A stretch of DNA of 32,466 nucleotides from an uncultured Selenomonadales bacterium (GCA_900315345.1 OMYP01000019.1:1-32466), one strand, 5' to 3'; positions 23,628 to 32,246 are shown, numbered from the stretch's first letter. Numbers and translations: made by a program. The notes: generated by a model not told the origin, from the sequence alone.

Positions 23628-24512
23628 ATGCATATAGAAGAACTGGCTGCCAAAATACAGCCATTAAGTAAGGAAATTATGGCCGCGGCCCAGAAACGGT
23701 TTGATAATCTCATCAAACCCGTAGGCTCCCTGGCCCAGCTGGAAAGTATGACTTGCCGTTACGCAGGCATCATCGGTTCCTCGGACAAACAGCTGGTGGT
23801 GATTCCTGAAAACCGACTGCTCCTTGTGTGGGGCGAGATGAAACACGCCGCAAAAATTGAACGGGCCATGACTTCCACACACCTGCTTTCTGTTTTTGCG
23901 GAAACGGTGCAGGCAAAGGTGCTGCCATTGTTGCTGACCGGTGAAAGTGCGTATGAACTTTTGGAAGAAGGGGCTATGCTTACCGGGGAATATATTGGAG
24001 AGGAAAAAGCCGGCCTTATCTGTCTTGGTGCCTACGAAAAAGATTTGCCGGATCGCTGGCAGGATTATGCAGACGGGGAGGATGGCCTGCAGTTCCTTGA
24101 AAAACTGCAAAGCCCGGTCATTGCGGCGATGACCGGATCCATCTTACAGGCGGCAGGCATGCGGGTTCCCGTTATGCTGGACGGAGTCGCGACCTGTCTG
24201 GCAGCGCTGGCAGCCGCAAAATTTAATCCCCGCGTGCTCCAATACTGCTTTGCAGGGGATGAATCCGCTGAAGAAGGAGCGGGAGAATTGCTGCGGAGGC
24301 TGAACCTGCAGGCTCCTTTACGGCTGTCTTTGAAAAATGGCGAAGGTATCGGTGCTTTGGCTTGTCTGCAGTTGTTTGACGCGGGCATCAAGGCGTATAG
24401 GGAGATGGAGACCTTTGAGGAAGCAGGGGTTCACAATGAAAAGGAAGATTATTCGTTAAAGGTCCAGGAAGAGAAAAAATTACAACCCGTTGAGAACCTT
24501 CGGAAAAGATGA
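23628..24512 (+). CDS. Second, divergent CobT-family protein (possible ArsB-like partner)
   Basis: This 294-residue protein belongs to the CobT family but is reduced. It keeps the N-terminal IKPVGSLAQLESM (K30, P31), IAAMTGSILQAAGMRVPVMLDGVAT (about 165-189), a NPRVLQYCFAGD segment and the catalytic-Glu region KNGEGIGAL (E239), then GIKAYREMETF. It lacks GDHGV, GEMGIGNTT and GRGTG, which the first copy has. A charged 28-residue tail follows the normal family end. Because the motif losses of the two copies are complementary, a heteromer is suggested, as in the ArsAB enzyme of Sporomusa ovata. It may also be a decayed or regulatory paralogue. AAGAAGGAA lies before ATG 23628; the 165-bp palindrome ends 26 bases upstream. 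Confidence 0.75.
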   Translation: MHIEELAAKIQPLSKEIMAAAQKRFDNLIKPVGSLAQLESMTCRYAGIIGSSDKQLVVIPENRLLLVWGEMKHAAKIERAMTSTHLLSVFAETVQAKVLPLLLTGESAYELLEEGAMLTGEYIGEEKAGLICLGAYEKDLPDRWQDYADGEDGLQFLEKLQSPVIAAMTGSILQAAGMRVPVMLDGVATCLAALAAAKFNPRVLQYCFAGDESAEEGAGELLRRLNLQAPLRLSLKNGEGIGALACLQLFDAGIKAYREMETFEEAGVHNEKEDYSLKVQEEKKLQPVENLRKR

Positions 24513-24625
24513 AAATTCGCTCTTGCTGCAGTTTCAGAAGGAAAAACAAATCGTGAAGGTGATCCGGAAAGAGAAGATGATGTTGAAAACCTCCGGGACG
24601 GAGAAGGAACAGGAAGGGGAGTATT

Positions 24626-25231
24626 ATGGCAAAGCTTTATTTGGTTCGTCATGGGGAAACAGACTACAACAATACGATGCGGTTCCAGGGGCAGACGGAT
24701 ATCCCCCTGAACCAGACCGGTGTAGAGCAGGCGGAAAAGCTTGCGGCGTTCTTTAAGGATATCCCCCTGGACGCCGTCTATTCCAGCAGTTTACAGCGGG
24801 CAGGGAAAACCGCTGAAATCATTGCCGAAGCAAAAGGACTGGAACCTGTTTCATTAGATGCCCTGAAAGAAATGAGCTTTGGCATCTGGGAAAATATGAA
24901 CAGCAGTGATATTCAGAAAAAATATCCCAGGGAATGGAAGGATTTTTTTGCCAACCCCGCTAATACGAAAATCCCTCAGGGAGAAAGTATGAACGATGTC
25001 CAAAAGCGGGCCTATCCTGAAATCAAACGGATTCTGGATCAGTACCCTGAAGGAAATATTGCTTTTGTTGCCCATGGAGGAGTCATCCGGGTGCTGATCT
25101 GCACCATGCTGGGTCTGGATCTGAACCGGGCCTGGCGCATCCATGTGGGGAACGCGTCGGTGACCTGTTTCTATTACTGGGGACGCTCCTATACCCTGGA
25201 TTTTGCCAACGAGACTCTGCATTTGAAATGA
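24626..25231 (+). CDS. cobC: Histidine phosphatase CobC, probable alpha-ribazole phosphatase
   Basis: CobC removes the 5'-phosphate of alpha-ribazole phosphate or of the cobamide phosphate. The 201-residue protein is a phosphoglycerate-mutase-like phosphatase: catalytic LVRHGET (R8, H9), RFQGQTDIPLNQTG, SSSLQRAGKTAEI, the acid Glu region LKEMSFGIWE, and FVAHGGVIR with H150. The family alone could also mean a general phosphatase, but the location right after cobU, CobT, cobS and the second CobT-like gene argues for the cobamide role. GGGGAG lies four bases before ATG 24626. It is the last gene of the cluster. Confidence 0.85.
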   Translation: MAKLYLVRHGETDYNNTMRFQGQTDIPLNQTGVEQAEKLAAFFKDIPLDAVYSSSLQRAGKTAEIIAEAKGLEPVSLDALKEMSFGIWENMNSSDIQKKYPREWKDFFANPANTKIPQGESMNDVQKRAYPEIKRILDQYPEGNIAFVAHGGVIRVLICTMLGLDLNRAWRIHVGNASVTCFYYWGRSYTLDFANETLHLK

Positions 25232-25555
25232 AAGCACAATATGGTAGCAGTTTGCAAACTTTTGTTTAAAAAGAGCAAAAAACGAGTTGTATATGTTTTG
25301 CATCACAAAAAGCAACATATAGTGCTAAAAAACGCATGACAAAAAATTTCGCTAAATTTGCAACCAATTATATTTCAAATTAGCATTGACAAGTTTTGTT
25401 TTTTTGGTATACTTCTCATTAGGATATCTCAAGGCCGGCTTGGTTTATTGTTTCGCGTTTCTGGCATTTATTTTCTGAGTACGTCAAAGGAACGCAGTGG
25501 TACAGTAAGAAGAAAGTTGTTCCTATGGGGTACAAAGAAAAGGAGTGACAGTACT
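25232..25555 (+). other. Intergenic region (324 bases) with palindromes and a promoter
   Basis: After cobC there is a 12-bp palindrome AGTTTGCAAACT (25249-25260) followed by TTTGTTT, a possible weak terminator. A second stem pairs TATATGTTTTGC (25290-25301) with GCAACATATA (25312-25321). A strong promoter follows (listed separately), then a leader of about 135 bases that contains no convincing small gene. Confidence 0.5.
25386..25413 (+). promoter_or_regulatory. Strong promoter of the zinc-ribbon gene
   Basis: Perfect TTGACA (25386-25391), 16 bases, then TATACT (25408-25413), preceded by TGG as an extended -10. This is the best promoter match in the window. Transcription would begin near 25420. 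Confidence 0.8.
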
Positions 25556-25849
25556 ATGTTTGAAGACAAGACCCTGAAATGCGTTGAATGCGGCAATGAC
25601 TTTGTATTTTCCGCTTCTGAGCAGGAATTTTACGCAGAAAAAGGCTTCACCAATGAGCCGAAACGCTGCTCTTCCTGCCGTGCTGCCCGTAAAGCCCGTA
25701 TGAACGGCGGTCAGACCCGGGAAATGTTCAAAGCGGTATGCGCTGAGTGCGGCAAAGAAACGGAAGTTCCTTTCCGTCCTTCCGAAGACCGTCCGGTGTA
25801 TTGCTTTGACTGCTTTAACAAACGCAAAGCAGGCTATCATCAGGAATAA
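25556..25849 (+). CDS. Small double zinc-ribbon protein
   Basis: This 97-residue protein has two Cys4 clusters: CVECGN with CSSC (about residues 9-12 and 41-44), then CAEC with CFDC (about 64-67 and 83-86). Each pair can hold one zinc. The first part matches the small probable zinc-ribbon domain found in many Firmicutes and Bacteroidetes, usually with a CxxC-rich second half. Function is unknown; binding of nucleic acid or protein is the common guess. ATG 25556 follows AGGAG by 10 bases. The same frame is open further upstream, but those residues overlap the promoter and leader and look non-coding. A strong promoter and terminator make it a monocistronic, probably well-expressed gene. Confidence 0.85.
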   Translation: MFEDKTLKCVECGNDFVFSASEQEFYAEKGFTNEPKRCSSCRAARKARMNGGQTREMFKAVCAECGKETEVPFRPSEDRPVYCFDCFNKRKAGYHQE

Positions 25850-25890
25850 TATACAGGATAGTTTTTCATCGCGCAGGATAATTTCAAACA

Positions 25891-25930
25891 AAACCGACTG
25901 TTGTAAAGCAGTCGGTTTATTTTTTATTTT
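25891..25930 (+). terminator. Terminator of the zinc-ribbon gene
   Basis: Perfect 10-bp stem AAACCGACTG (25891-25900) / CAGTCGGTTT (25909-25918), 8-base loop, tail ATTTTTTATTTT. Confidence 0.92.
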
Positions 25931-25942
25931 ATAAAGCCGGTC

Positions 25943-25957
25943 TTTATGATATAATAA
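25943..25957 (+). promoter_or_regulatory. Probable extended -10 promoter of the DUF2156/GNAT pair
   Basis: TGA-TATAAT (25947-25955) without a clear -35. The 15 bases 25943-25957 are identical to 20736-20750 at the cobU promoter. A TTGACA at 25964-25969 has no -10 at proper spacing. Confidence 0.5.
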
Positions 25958-26103
25958 TATGACTTGACATTATTATATATTATGCCGGAACAGTTTTTTA
26001 CAGTTAATGAAAAAAATAGCGGCCTGCCTGCATGTCCCCGGCGTTACAACAGGGTATGTGGCGGCGGTTTCCGGCAGTGAGTCTTTCAGAGAGGGGTATT
26101 TTT

Positions 26104-26985
26104 ATTTTAGAATTCAAGGAAGTTACCGTTAAAGATCGCCAACTGTTTGAGTCGTACCTGAACAAACCCTATCATTTCGGCTCCGAATGCGCCTTTACCA
26201 ATCTGTATATATGGAGGGACTACTGGCATACCTGGTGGACGGAACAGTTTGGTTTCCTGCTGATCAAGGTGCAGCTTGAAGACGATATCTTCTACCTGCA
26301 GCCTTTTGGGGGAAAGGACGAAGACCTGCCCCTTCTGGTGAAGGAGATTAAAGAGCATCACGGGGGGCCTTTTGAGTTCCGGGGCATCTATGAATGCTCC
26401 CTGGAGCGGCTGGGCCGGCTGAATGTGGAGGAAGAATTCCGGGAAGCCAGGAACAGCTGGGACTATGTTTATTTGCAGGAAGATCTGGCTGATCTTAAGG
26501 GCCGCCGGTACCACGGACAGAAAAACCACTACAATGCATTTAAAAAAGAGAACCCGGACTATGTTTTTGAAACCATCAATCCCGAAAATTACGCGGAATG
26601 CCTGAACTTCGGGGAAGAGTGGTGCAAGGAGCGCATGAAAGAAGACCCCAGTATCTATTGGGAACTGCGGGCCCTGCAGGAAGCCTTCGTAAATTTTGAA
26701 GCTCTGGGGCTGCGGGGCGGCGCTATCCGCATCAATGGGAAAATACAGGCATTTAATCTCGGTAAAGCCATCAATAATGAAGTCTGCGACCAGAATATAG
26801 AAAAAGCGAATCATGAGATCCGGGGATTGTATGCGGCCATCCAGACGGAGTGCGCCAGATACGTGTGGCCGGATATGAAATACATCAACCGGGAAGAGGA
26901 CATGGGGGCGGAAGGCCTGCGAAAGGCCAAGGAGGCCCTCCATCCCGCGTTTATGGTGAAGAAATACAATCTGCTGATAAAATAA
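26104..26985 (+). CDS. DUF2156 / lysylphosphatidylglycerol-synthase C-terminal-like protein
   Basis: The protein looks like the DUF2156 family, which shares the GNAT-like catalytic fold of phosphatidylglycerol lysyltransferase (MprF) but here has no membrane part. Visible features are FKEVTVKDRQLFESYL, the aromatic-rich SECAFTNLYIWRDYW stretch, KGRRYHGQKNHYNAFKKENPDY near 150 and a C-terminal YINREEDMGAEGLRKAKEALHP. Substrate is unknown. The start is in doubt: I propose ATT 26104 (293 residues), placed 7 bases after GAGGGG and at the residue where relatives begin. In-frame ATG 26032 and 26056 and GTG 26077 lack good ribosome-binding sites. An Eis-like acetyltransferase follows, 114 bases on. 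Confidence 0.7.
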   Translation: MLEFKEVTVKDRQLFESYLNKPYHFGSECAFTNLYIWRDYWHTWWTEQFGFLLIKVQLEDDIFYLQPFGGKDEDLPLLVKEIKEHHGGPFEFRGIYECSLERLGRLNVEEEFREARNSWDYVYLQEDLADLKGRRYHGQKNHYNAFKKENPDYVFETINPENYAECLNFGEEWCKERMKEDPSIYWELRALQEAFVNFEALGLRGGAIRINGKIQAFNLGKAINNEVCDQNIEKANHEIRGLYAAIQTECARYVWPDMKYINREEDMGAEGLRKAKEALHPAFMVKKYNLLIK

Positions 26986-27099
26986 TTATGGCAATAGTAC
27001 AGAAATCCGCAGAATTTTTCGGAAGGCTGTTCCATTGGCCTGTTGCAAAAAAGGTCATGGTAAATCAGCTGGCGGCAATTCTGTTAATTCGAGGAAAAT

Positions 27100-28290
27100 A
27101 TGGACTGTAAACTTGTAACGCTGTCTGAACTGCCTCAGGTCATGAGGCTTTGGGACTACTGCTTTGAAAAAGAAGAGGAGCCTTTTTACCGGTGGTATTT
27201 TGAAGAATACTGTCTGCAGCATAACCTGATCCTTGGGGGCTTTTCCGAAGAGGACGGGCACCTGCAGAATATGCTGCACCTGAATCCTTACAGCATTTTG
27301 CTGCGGGGGCAGGAGGAGCGGGTACCCTATATTGTGGGCGTAGCTACAGATCCTGCCGACCGGGGAAAACACCTGACGAAAGAACTGCTGCAGCATGCCT
27401 TCCGGCTGATGCGGCAAAAGGACTGCTGTTTTGCCCTGCTGATGCCCATATACGCAGGTATCTATCAAAAATATGATTTCGCTTTCTGCTACCGGAAGCA
27501 TGTGTACGAGATGCCCCTGAGAGATCTTACGGTACCGGCTCCTTCCGGGAACCTGCGGACCGTCCATTACAGCTCCTACGACGGGGATCTTTTTGAAGAT
27601 TTGTACATGGCCCTGGCAGAAGGCTATAACGGTCTTCCGATCCGCACGGATTTCCAGTGGCAGAAGCTGCTAACGGTGCATCAGCTGGAAAAGATGCAGG
27701 CAGCGGTGGTGTATTACGGGGAAGAGCCCCGGGGCTATATGTTTTACGAGATCCGGGAGGACAAAACCTTTTTCATTCAGGAACTGGTTGCCCTGACGCC
27801 GGATGCCAAATGGGCCCTGCTGCACTATGCGAAAGGCCATCGGTCCGCAGCGGACAAGCTGTATTGGGAGGCCGTGGAAGACGACCTTACCTATCTTGAT
27901 TTTGCTGACGCGGACAGGGCAGGGCGCCTGAAGCCCTTCATGATGGCCCGTTGCTTTGATCCGGTGGCGGCCCTGGAACGGTATGAGGTTCCCGAAGGAT
28001 GCCCCGACGGGCAGGCGACCCTGCTGCTGCAGGACGACCTGCTGGAAGAAAACAATTTCCCGGTAACCCTTGCGGTAGACAGCGGCAGCCTGTACCTGGA
28101 GAAGGGACGGGGTGCGACCGATGGGGTGATCCCCATGGGGGCTTTTGCCCAGCTGTATTTTGGCGCGTACACCTTCAGCCAGCTGGTGGAAGCGGGGAAG
28201 ATCCGCATGAACACTTACGCACCGGAGACCCTGGCCTTTATGGATGCCCTGTTCCCCCAATGCGTGAATTTTATTAATGAATATTATTGA
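27100..28290 (+). CDS. Eis-like GNAT N-acetyltransferase
   Basis: This 396-residue protein has an N-terminal GNAT domain with the acetyl-CoA loop VATDPADRGKHLTKELL (about 83-99) and a second GNAT-like part with FFIQELVAL near 226, followed by a C-terminal sterol-carrier-protein-like domain (about 295-396), the order found in Eis family enzymes. Eis proteins acetylate amines such as aminoglycosides, polyamines or peptides; the C-terminal carboxylate (here Tyr at the end of NEYY) takes part in catalysis in Eis. The substrate is unknown here. GAGGAAAAT precedes ATG 27100. It probably shares a transcript with the DUF2156 gene. Confidence 0.8.
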   Translation: MDCKLVTLSELPQVMRLWDYCFEKEEEPFYRWYFEEYCLQHNLILGGFSEEDGHLQNMLHLNPYSILLRGQEERVPYIVGVATDPADRGKHLTKELLQHAFRLMRQKDCCFALLMPIYAGIYQKYDFAFCYRKHVYEMPLRDLTVPAPSGNLRTVHYSSYDGDLFEDLYMALAEGYNGLPIRTDFQWQKLLTVHQLEKMQAAVVYYGEEPRGYMFYEIREDKTFFIQELVALTPDAKWALLHYAKGHRSAADKLYWEAVEDDLTYLDFADADRAGRLKPFMMARCFDPVAALERYEVPEGCPDGQATLLLQDDLLEENNFPVTLAVDSGSLYLEKGRGATDGVIPMGAFAQLYFGAYTFSQLVEAGKIRMNTYAPETLAFMDALFPQCVNFINEYY

Positions 28291-28342
28291 TGATGGATTC
28301 AGTTTTTTGCAGTAACGGAAAGGGGTAACCCGTTTCCGGATT

Positions 28343-28370
28343 TTGTAACAGTGGTCAAACGAAATATTAA
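28343..28370 (+). promoter_or_regulatory. Probable promoter of purL
   Basis: TTGTAA (28343-28348), 16 bases, TATTAA (28365-28370), about 37 bases before the purL start. It leaves only a short leader with no room for a purine riboswitch. Confidence 0.45.
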
Positions 28371-28407
28371 GAAGTGCAATTAATTTTCAGCACACGGAGG
28401 CTATGCC

Positions 28408-31400
28408 ATGAGTGACATCAGACGAATTTTTGTAGAAAAGAAGGATGCCTTTGCCATTGAAGCCAAAGGCTTGCTGGCAGACTTAAGAAACAACCTGCTG
28501 ATGAGCGGACTGAAGAAAGTCCGTATTCTGGCCCGGTATGACGTAATGGGGCTTACGGAAGAAGAATTTGCCCAGGCCCTGCAGCTTGTTTTATCAGAGC
28601 CTCCGGTGGACAAGGTCATGGAAGAGCTGATCCCCGCCGCAGATGAAAAGGTCTTTGCCGTGGAACTGCTGCCCGGCCAGTACGATCAGCGGGAGGATTT
28701 TGCTGCCCAGTGTATCCAGCTCATTACCCAGAAGGAAAAACCTCTGGTGGCAGCTGCCAAAGTCTTTGTGCTGCAGGGGGAACTGACGGACGAAGAATTT
28801 GAAAAAATTAAAAAATACCTGGTGAACCCCATCGAGGCCCGGGAAGCGGCCCTGGAAAAACCGGAGACTCTGGAGGATACCTGGGAAGAACCGGCGGATG
28901 TGGAACGCCTGGAAGGTTTCCTTGGTTTATCGGAAGCGGACGTGGCTGCCATGCAGAAGGAACTGGGGCTGGCCATGAGCGTGGAAGACCTGCTGTGGAT
29001 CCAGAAATACTTTAAGGAAGAGGAAAAGCGTGTTCCCACCATTACGGAGATCCGTGTGCTGGACACTTACTGGTCCGATCACTGCCGCCATACCACATTT
29101 ATGACCAATCTGGACAAGGTAGAGATCGAACCCGGTTATTATACAAAACCCATTGAAGAAGCCTTCAAGCAGTATCTGGCCATCCGGGACCAGGTGTACG
29201 GGAAGGATACGGAACGCCCCATCACCCTCATGGACATGGCCTGCATTGCTACGAAAAAATTAAAGAAAGAAAATAAATTCCCGGACAACGATGATTCGGA
29301 AGAAATCAACGCCTGTTCCATCGTGGTTCCCATTGAAATTGACGGGAAAACGGAAGACTGGCTGGTGATGTTTAAGAACGAGACCCATAACCATCCTACG
29401 GAGATCGAACCCTTCGGCGGCGCGGCTACCTGTCTGGGCGGCGCCATCCGGGATCCCCTGTCGGGACGTGCCTATGTGTACCAGGCCATGCGTGTAACGG
29501 GGGCCGGAGATCCCCGGACTCCCATCGAAAAGACGCTGGCAGGGAAGCTGCCCCAGCGGAAGCTGACCATCGGGGCGGCGGCAGGCTATTCATCCTACGG
29601 CAACCAGATCGGCCTGGCTACCGGCCAGGTGCAGGAATACTATCATGACCGCTTTGTAGCCAAACGCATGGAGATCGGCGCGGTGATGGGGGCTGCCCCC
29701 AAAAGCGCTGTGATCCGGGAGCGTCCGGCTGCTGGCGATATCATCGTACTGTTAGGAGGCCGCACCGGCCGCGACGGTATAGGCGGGGCTACCGGCTCCT
29801 CAAAGGAACATACAGTGGATTCCCTTGCAGACTGCGGGGCGGAGGTACAGAAGGGCAATCCGCCTACGGAACGGAAAATTCAGCGCCTGTTCCGTAATCC
29901 TGAAGTGACGGTGCTGATCAAACGCTGCAACGATTTCGGCGCCGGCGGCGTATCCGTAGCTATTGGCGAGTTGGCGGAGGGTCTGAAGATCAACCTGGAT
30001 AAGGTGACGAAAAAATACGCCGGCCTGGACGGTACGGAGCTGGCTATTTCCGAATCCCAGGAACGTATGGCGGTGGTCATCCGGAAGGAAGACTGGGAAA
30101 AATTCGCCAAATTCGCAGATGAAGAAAATCTGGAAGCTACCGTTGTGGCAGAAGTGACTGCCGAACCCCGTCTTGTGATGTACTGGCGGGGCGACAAGAT
30201 CGTAGATATTTCCCGCAAATTCCTGGACACCAACGGGGTGGCCCAGCATGCGGAAGTGTTAGTGAAGGATATTACCGGCGAATCTGTCTTTGATAAGACG
30301 CCGGAGGTTGTAGAAAAAGCGGCGGATCTGAAGGAAGCATGGCTGAAAAATCTGGGGCGCCTGAACGTGTGCAGCGAAAAAGGATTGAGCGAACGGTTCG
30401 ACTCTACCATTGGCCGGGCTACGGTTGAAATGCCCTTTGGGGGCAAGCTGCAGCTGACCCCGGCGGAAGGCATGATGGCCCAGATTCCCGTCCTTAACGG
30501 ACATACGGACGCGGCCTCCCTTATGGCCCACGGCTATAATCCGGAGGTGGCCTGCTGGAGTCCCTTCCACGGCGCTATGTACGCAGTGACCCAGTCCATG
30601 GTGAAAGCTGTGGCAATGGGTGCAAATCCGGATACTATCCGCCTTACCTTGCAGGAATATTTCCAGGGTATGAAGGCTAAAGGAGACTGGGGCCTGCCCT
30701 TTGCGGCGCTGCTGGGGGCCAACACGGTGCTGAACAGCATGGAGGTGCCTGCCGTAGGCGGCAAGGACAGCATGTCCGGCAGCTTCATGGACCTGCATGT
30801 GCCTCCCACACTGGTATCTTTCGCGGTGAACGTGATCGACGGGCGCAAAGCTGTATCCAGCGAGTTCAAAGCGGCAGGGGACAAGGTTGTGTTCCTGTCC
30901 ACACCGTTGCTGGAAGGAGACGTGCTTGACTTTACGGTGTTGCGTAAAAACCTGCGCGCTGTGCATAAACTGATTCTGGAAGGAAAGATCAAAGCAGCGG
31001 CAGCAGTGGAAGAAGGCGGTATTGCCGCAGGCATCAGCAAGATGACGTTAGGCAACGCTCTTGGCTTCGCTTTTGTAAAACCCTTCCCCCACACGGAAAG
31101 CCTGTTTACCCTCCAGCCTGGCGGCATGCTGTTGGAAGTAGCGGGGGACGCGGATCTGGATGAAATGTTTGGTGAACTGGATTACCTGCCTTTGGGTACT
31201 GTTACAGAAAAGGCGGAGATCAGTGTTAATGATGTGATTCTTTCCAACGCCGAACTGGTAAAAGCCTATACGGAAACACTGGAACCCATTTTCCCGGCCA
31301 AATCGCCTGTATCGGAAACTCCGAAGGACCTGCTGGAGCAACCTCTGTACAAACGGGATCTGCCCCTGACGGCGCCGGTAACACTTGCTAAACCGAAGGT

Positions 31401-32187
31401 GTTCATTCCCGTCTTCCCGGGACAGAACTGTGAATACGATACAGCCCGTGCTTTTGACCTGGCGGGAGCGGAAAGCCATGTGTTCATCATCCGCAACCTG
31501 ACGGCCCAGGCTATTGAAGAGACCATCCAGGCTATGGTGAAGGGGATACAGGAATCCCAGATCATCATGATCCCCGGCGGCTTCAGCGCCGGCGACGAAC
31601 CGGACGGAAGCGGCAAGTTCATTGCTACCATGTTCCGAAATCCTCGGATCGCCGATGCGGTGAACGATCTGCTGCAGAACAGGGACGGCCTGATGCTGGG
31701 CATTTGCAACGGTTTCCAGGCCCTGATTAAATTAGGACTGGTTCCCTACGGCGAGATCCGTCCTCTGGAAGCAGATTCGCCTACACTGACCTTTAACACT
31801 ATTGGCCGCCATATCTCCCAGATGGTCTATACCCGTATTACTTCCAACAAGTCTCCCTGGCTGAACATGGTTGAGCCGGGCGACGTGCACGCCATTGCGG
31901 TATCCCACGGGGAGGGCAGGTTCTATGCGCCGGAAGAAACCATCCGTGAGCTGTTTAAGAACGGACAGGTTGCCACCCAGTACGTAGACCTGAACGGCAA
32001 TCCGACCATGGCCAGCCCGGAAAATCCCAACGGTTCCCTGTATGCTATTGAGGGCATTACCAGCCCGGACGGACGCATTCTGGGCAAGATGGGCCACAGC
32101 GAGCGTTACATCCCCGGCCTGATGCAGAATATTTACGGGGAAAAGGACCAGCATATATTCGAAAGCGGCGTACGGTATTTTAAATAA
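28408..32187 (+). CDS. purL: Phosphoribosylformylglycinamidine synthase, single-chain (PurL with fused glutaminase)
   Basis: This purine enzyme turns FGAR, ATP and glutamine into FGAM. The 1259-residue chain contains all parts that are separate as PurS, PurL and PurQ in Bacillus: an N-terminal PurS-like domain (about 1-150), a linker with SDHCRHTTF (about 216), two synthetase halves with NETHNHPTEIEPFGGAAT and GGRTGRDGIGGATGSS, and a class I glutaminase from about 1000 with PGQNCEYD, PGGFSAGDE, the nucleophile C1100 in LGICNGFQAL and H1230/E1232 in GHSER. It looks like the clostridial single-chain form. ACGGAGG lies 7 bases before ATG 28408. No other purine gene is in the window. Confidence 0.97.
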   Translation: MSDIRRIFVEKKDAFAIEAKGLLADLRNNLLMSGLKKVRILARYDVMGLTEEEFAQALQLVLSEPPVDKVMEELIPAADEKVFAVELLPGQYDQREDFAAQCIQLITQKEKPLVAAAKVFVLQGELTDEEFEKIKKYLVNPIEAREAALEKPETLEDTWEEPADVERLEGFLGLSEADVAAMQKELGLAMSVEDLLWIQKYFKEEEKRVPTITEIRVLDTYWSDHCRHTTFMTNLDKVEIEPGYYTKPIEEAFKQYLAIRDQVYGKDTERPITLMDMACIATKKLKKENKFPDNDDSEEINACSIVVPIEIDGKTEDWLVMFKNETHNHPTEIEPFGGAATCLGGAIRDPLSGRAYVYQAMRVTGAGDPRTPIEKTLAGKLPQRKLTIGAAAGYSSYGNQIGLATGQVQEYYHDRFVAKRMEIGAVMGAAPKSAVIRERPAAGDIIVLLGGRTGRDGIGGATGSSKEHTVDSLADCGAEVQKGNPPTERKIQRLFRNPEVTVLIKRCNDFGAGGVSVAIGELAEGLKINLDKVTKKYAGLDGTELAISESQERMAVVIRKEDWEKFAKFADEENLEATVVAEVTAEPRLVMYWRGDKIVDISRKFLDTNGVAQHAEVLVKDITGESVFDKTPEVVEKAADLKEAWLKNLGRLNVCSEKGLSERFDSTIGRATVEMPFGGKLQLTPAEGMMAQIPVLNGHTDAASLMAHGYNPEVACWSPFHGAMYAVTQSMVKAVAMGANPDTIRLTLQEYFQGMKAKGDWGLPFAALLGANTVLNSMEVPAVGGKDSMSGSFMDLHVPPTLVSFAVNVIDGRKAVSSEFKAAGDKVVFLSTPLLEGDVLDFTVLRKNLRAVHKLILEGKIKAAAAVEEGGIAAGISKMTLGNALGFAFVKPFPHTESLFTLQPGGMLLEVAGDADLDEMFGELDYLPLGTVTEKAEISVNDVILSNAELVKAYTETLEPIFPAKSPVSETPKDLLEQPLYKRDLPLTAPVTLAKPKVFIPVFPGQNCEYDTARAFDLAGAESHVFIIRNLTAQAIEETIQAMVKGIQESQIIMIPGGFSAGDEPDGSGKFIATMFRNPRIADAVNDLLQNRDGLMLGICNGFQALIKLGLVPYGEIRPLEADSPTLTFNTIGRHISQMVYTRITSNKSPWLNMVEPGDVHAIAVSHGEGRFYAPEETIRELFKNGQVATQYVDLNGNPTMASPENPNGSLYAIEGITSPDGRILGKMGHSERYIPGLMQNIYGEKDQHIFESGVRYFK

Positions 32188-32206
32188 GCAAATAAGCAAA
32201 AAAATA

Positions 32207-32246
32207 AAGCACCGGAGCATATCGATTATGATATGTTTCGGTGCTT
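32207..32246 (-). terminator. Bidirectional terminator after purL, stronger on the minus strand
   Basis: A 17-bp stem with two G-U pairs (32207-32223 / 32230-32246) and a 6-base loop. The plus-strand tail is only ATTAGTTTG, while the minus-strand tail is TTTATTTTTTTG. It ends purL and probably also a transcript coming from the right. Confidence 0.75.

Noticed and set aside
25358..25555. 66-codon N-terminal extension of the zinc-ribbon protein
   Set aside because: It would start before the strong promoter at 25386-25413, and AGGAG sits before ATG 25556.
26988..27110. A 40-residue frame between the DUF2156 and Eis-like genes
   Set aside because: It has no ribosome-binding site, overlaps the next gene start by 11 bases and shows no recognisable feature. 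A coupling peptide cannot be excluded.
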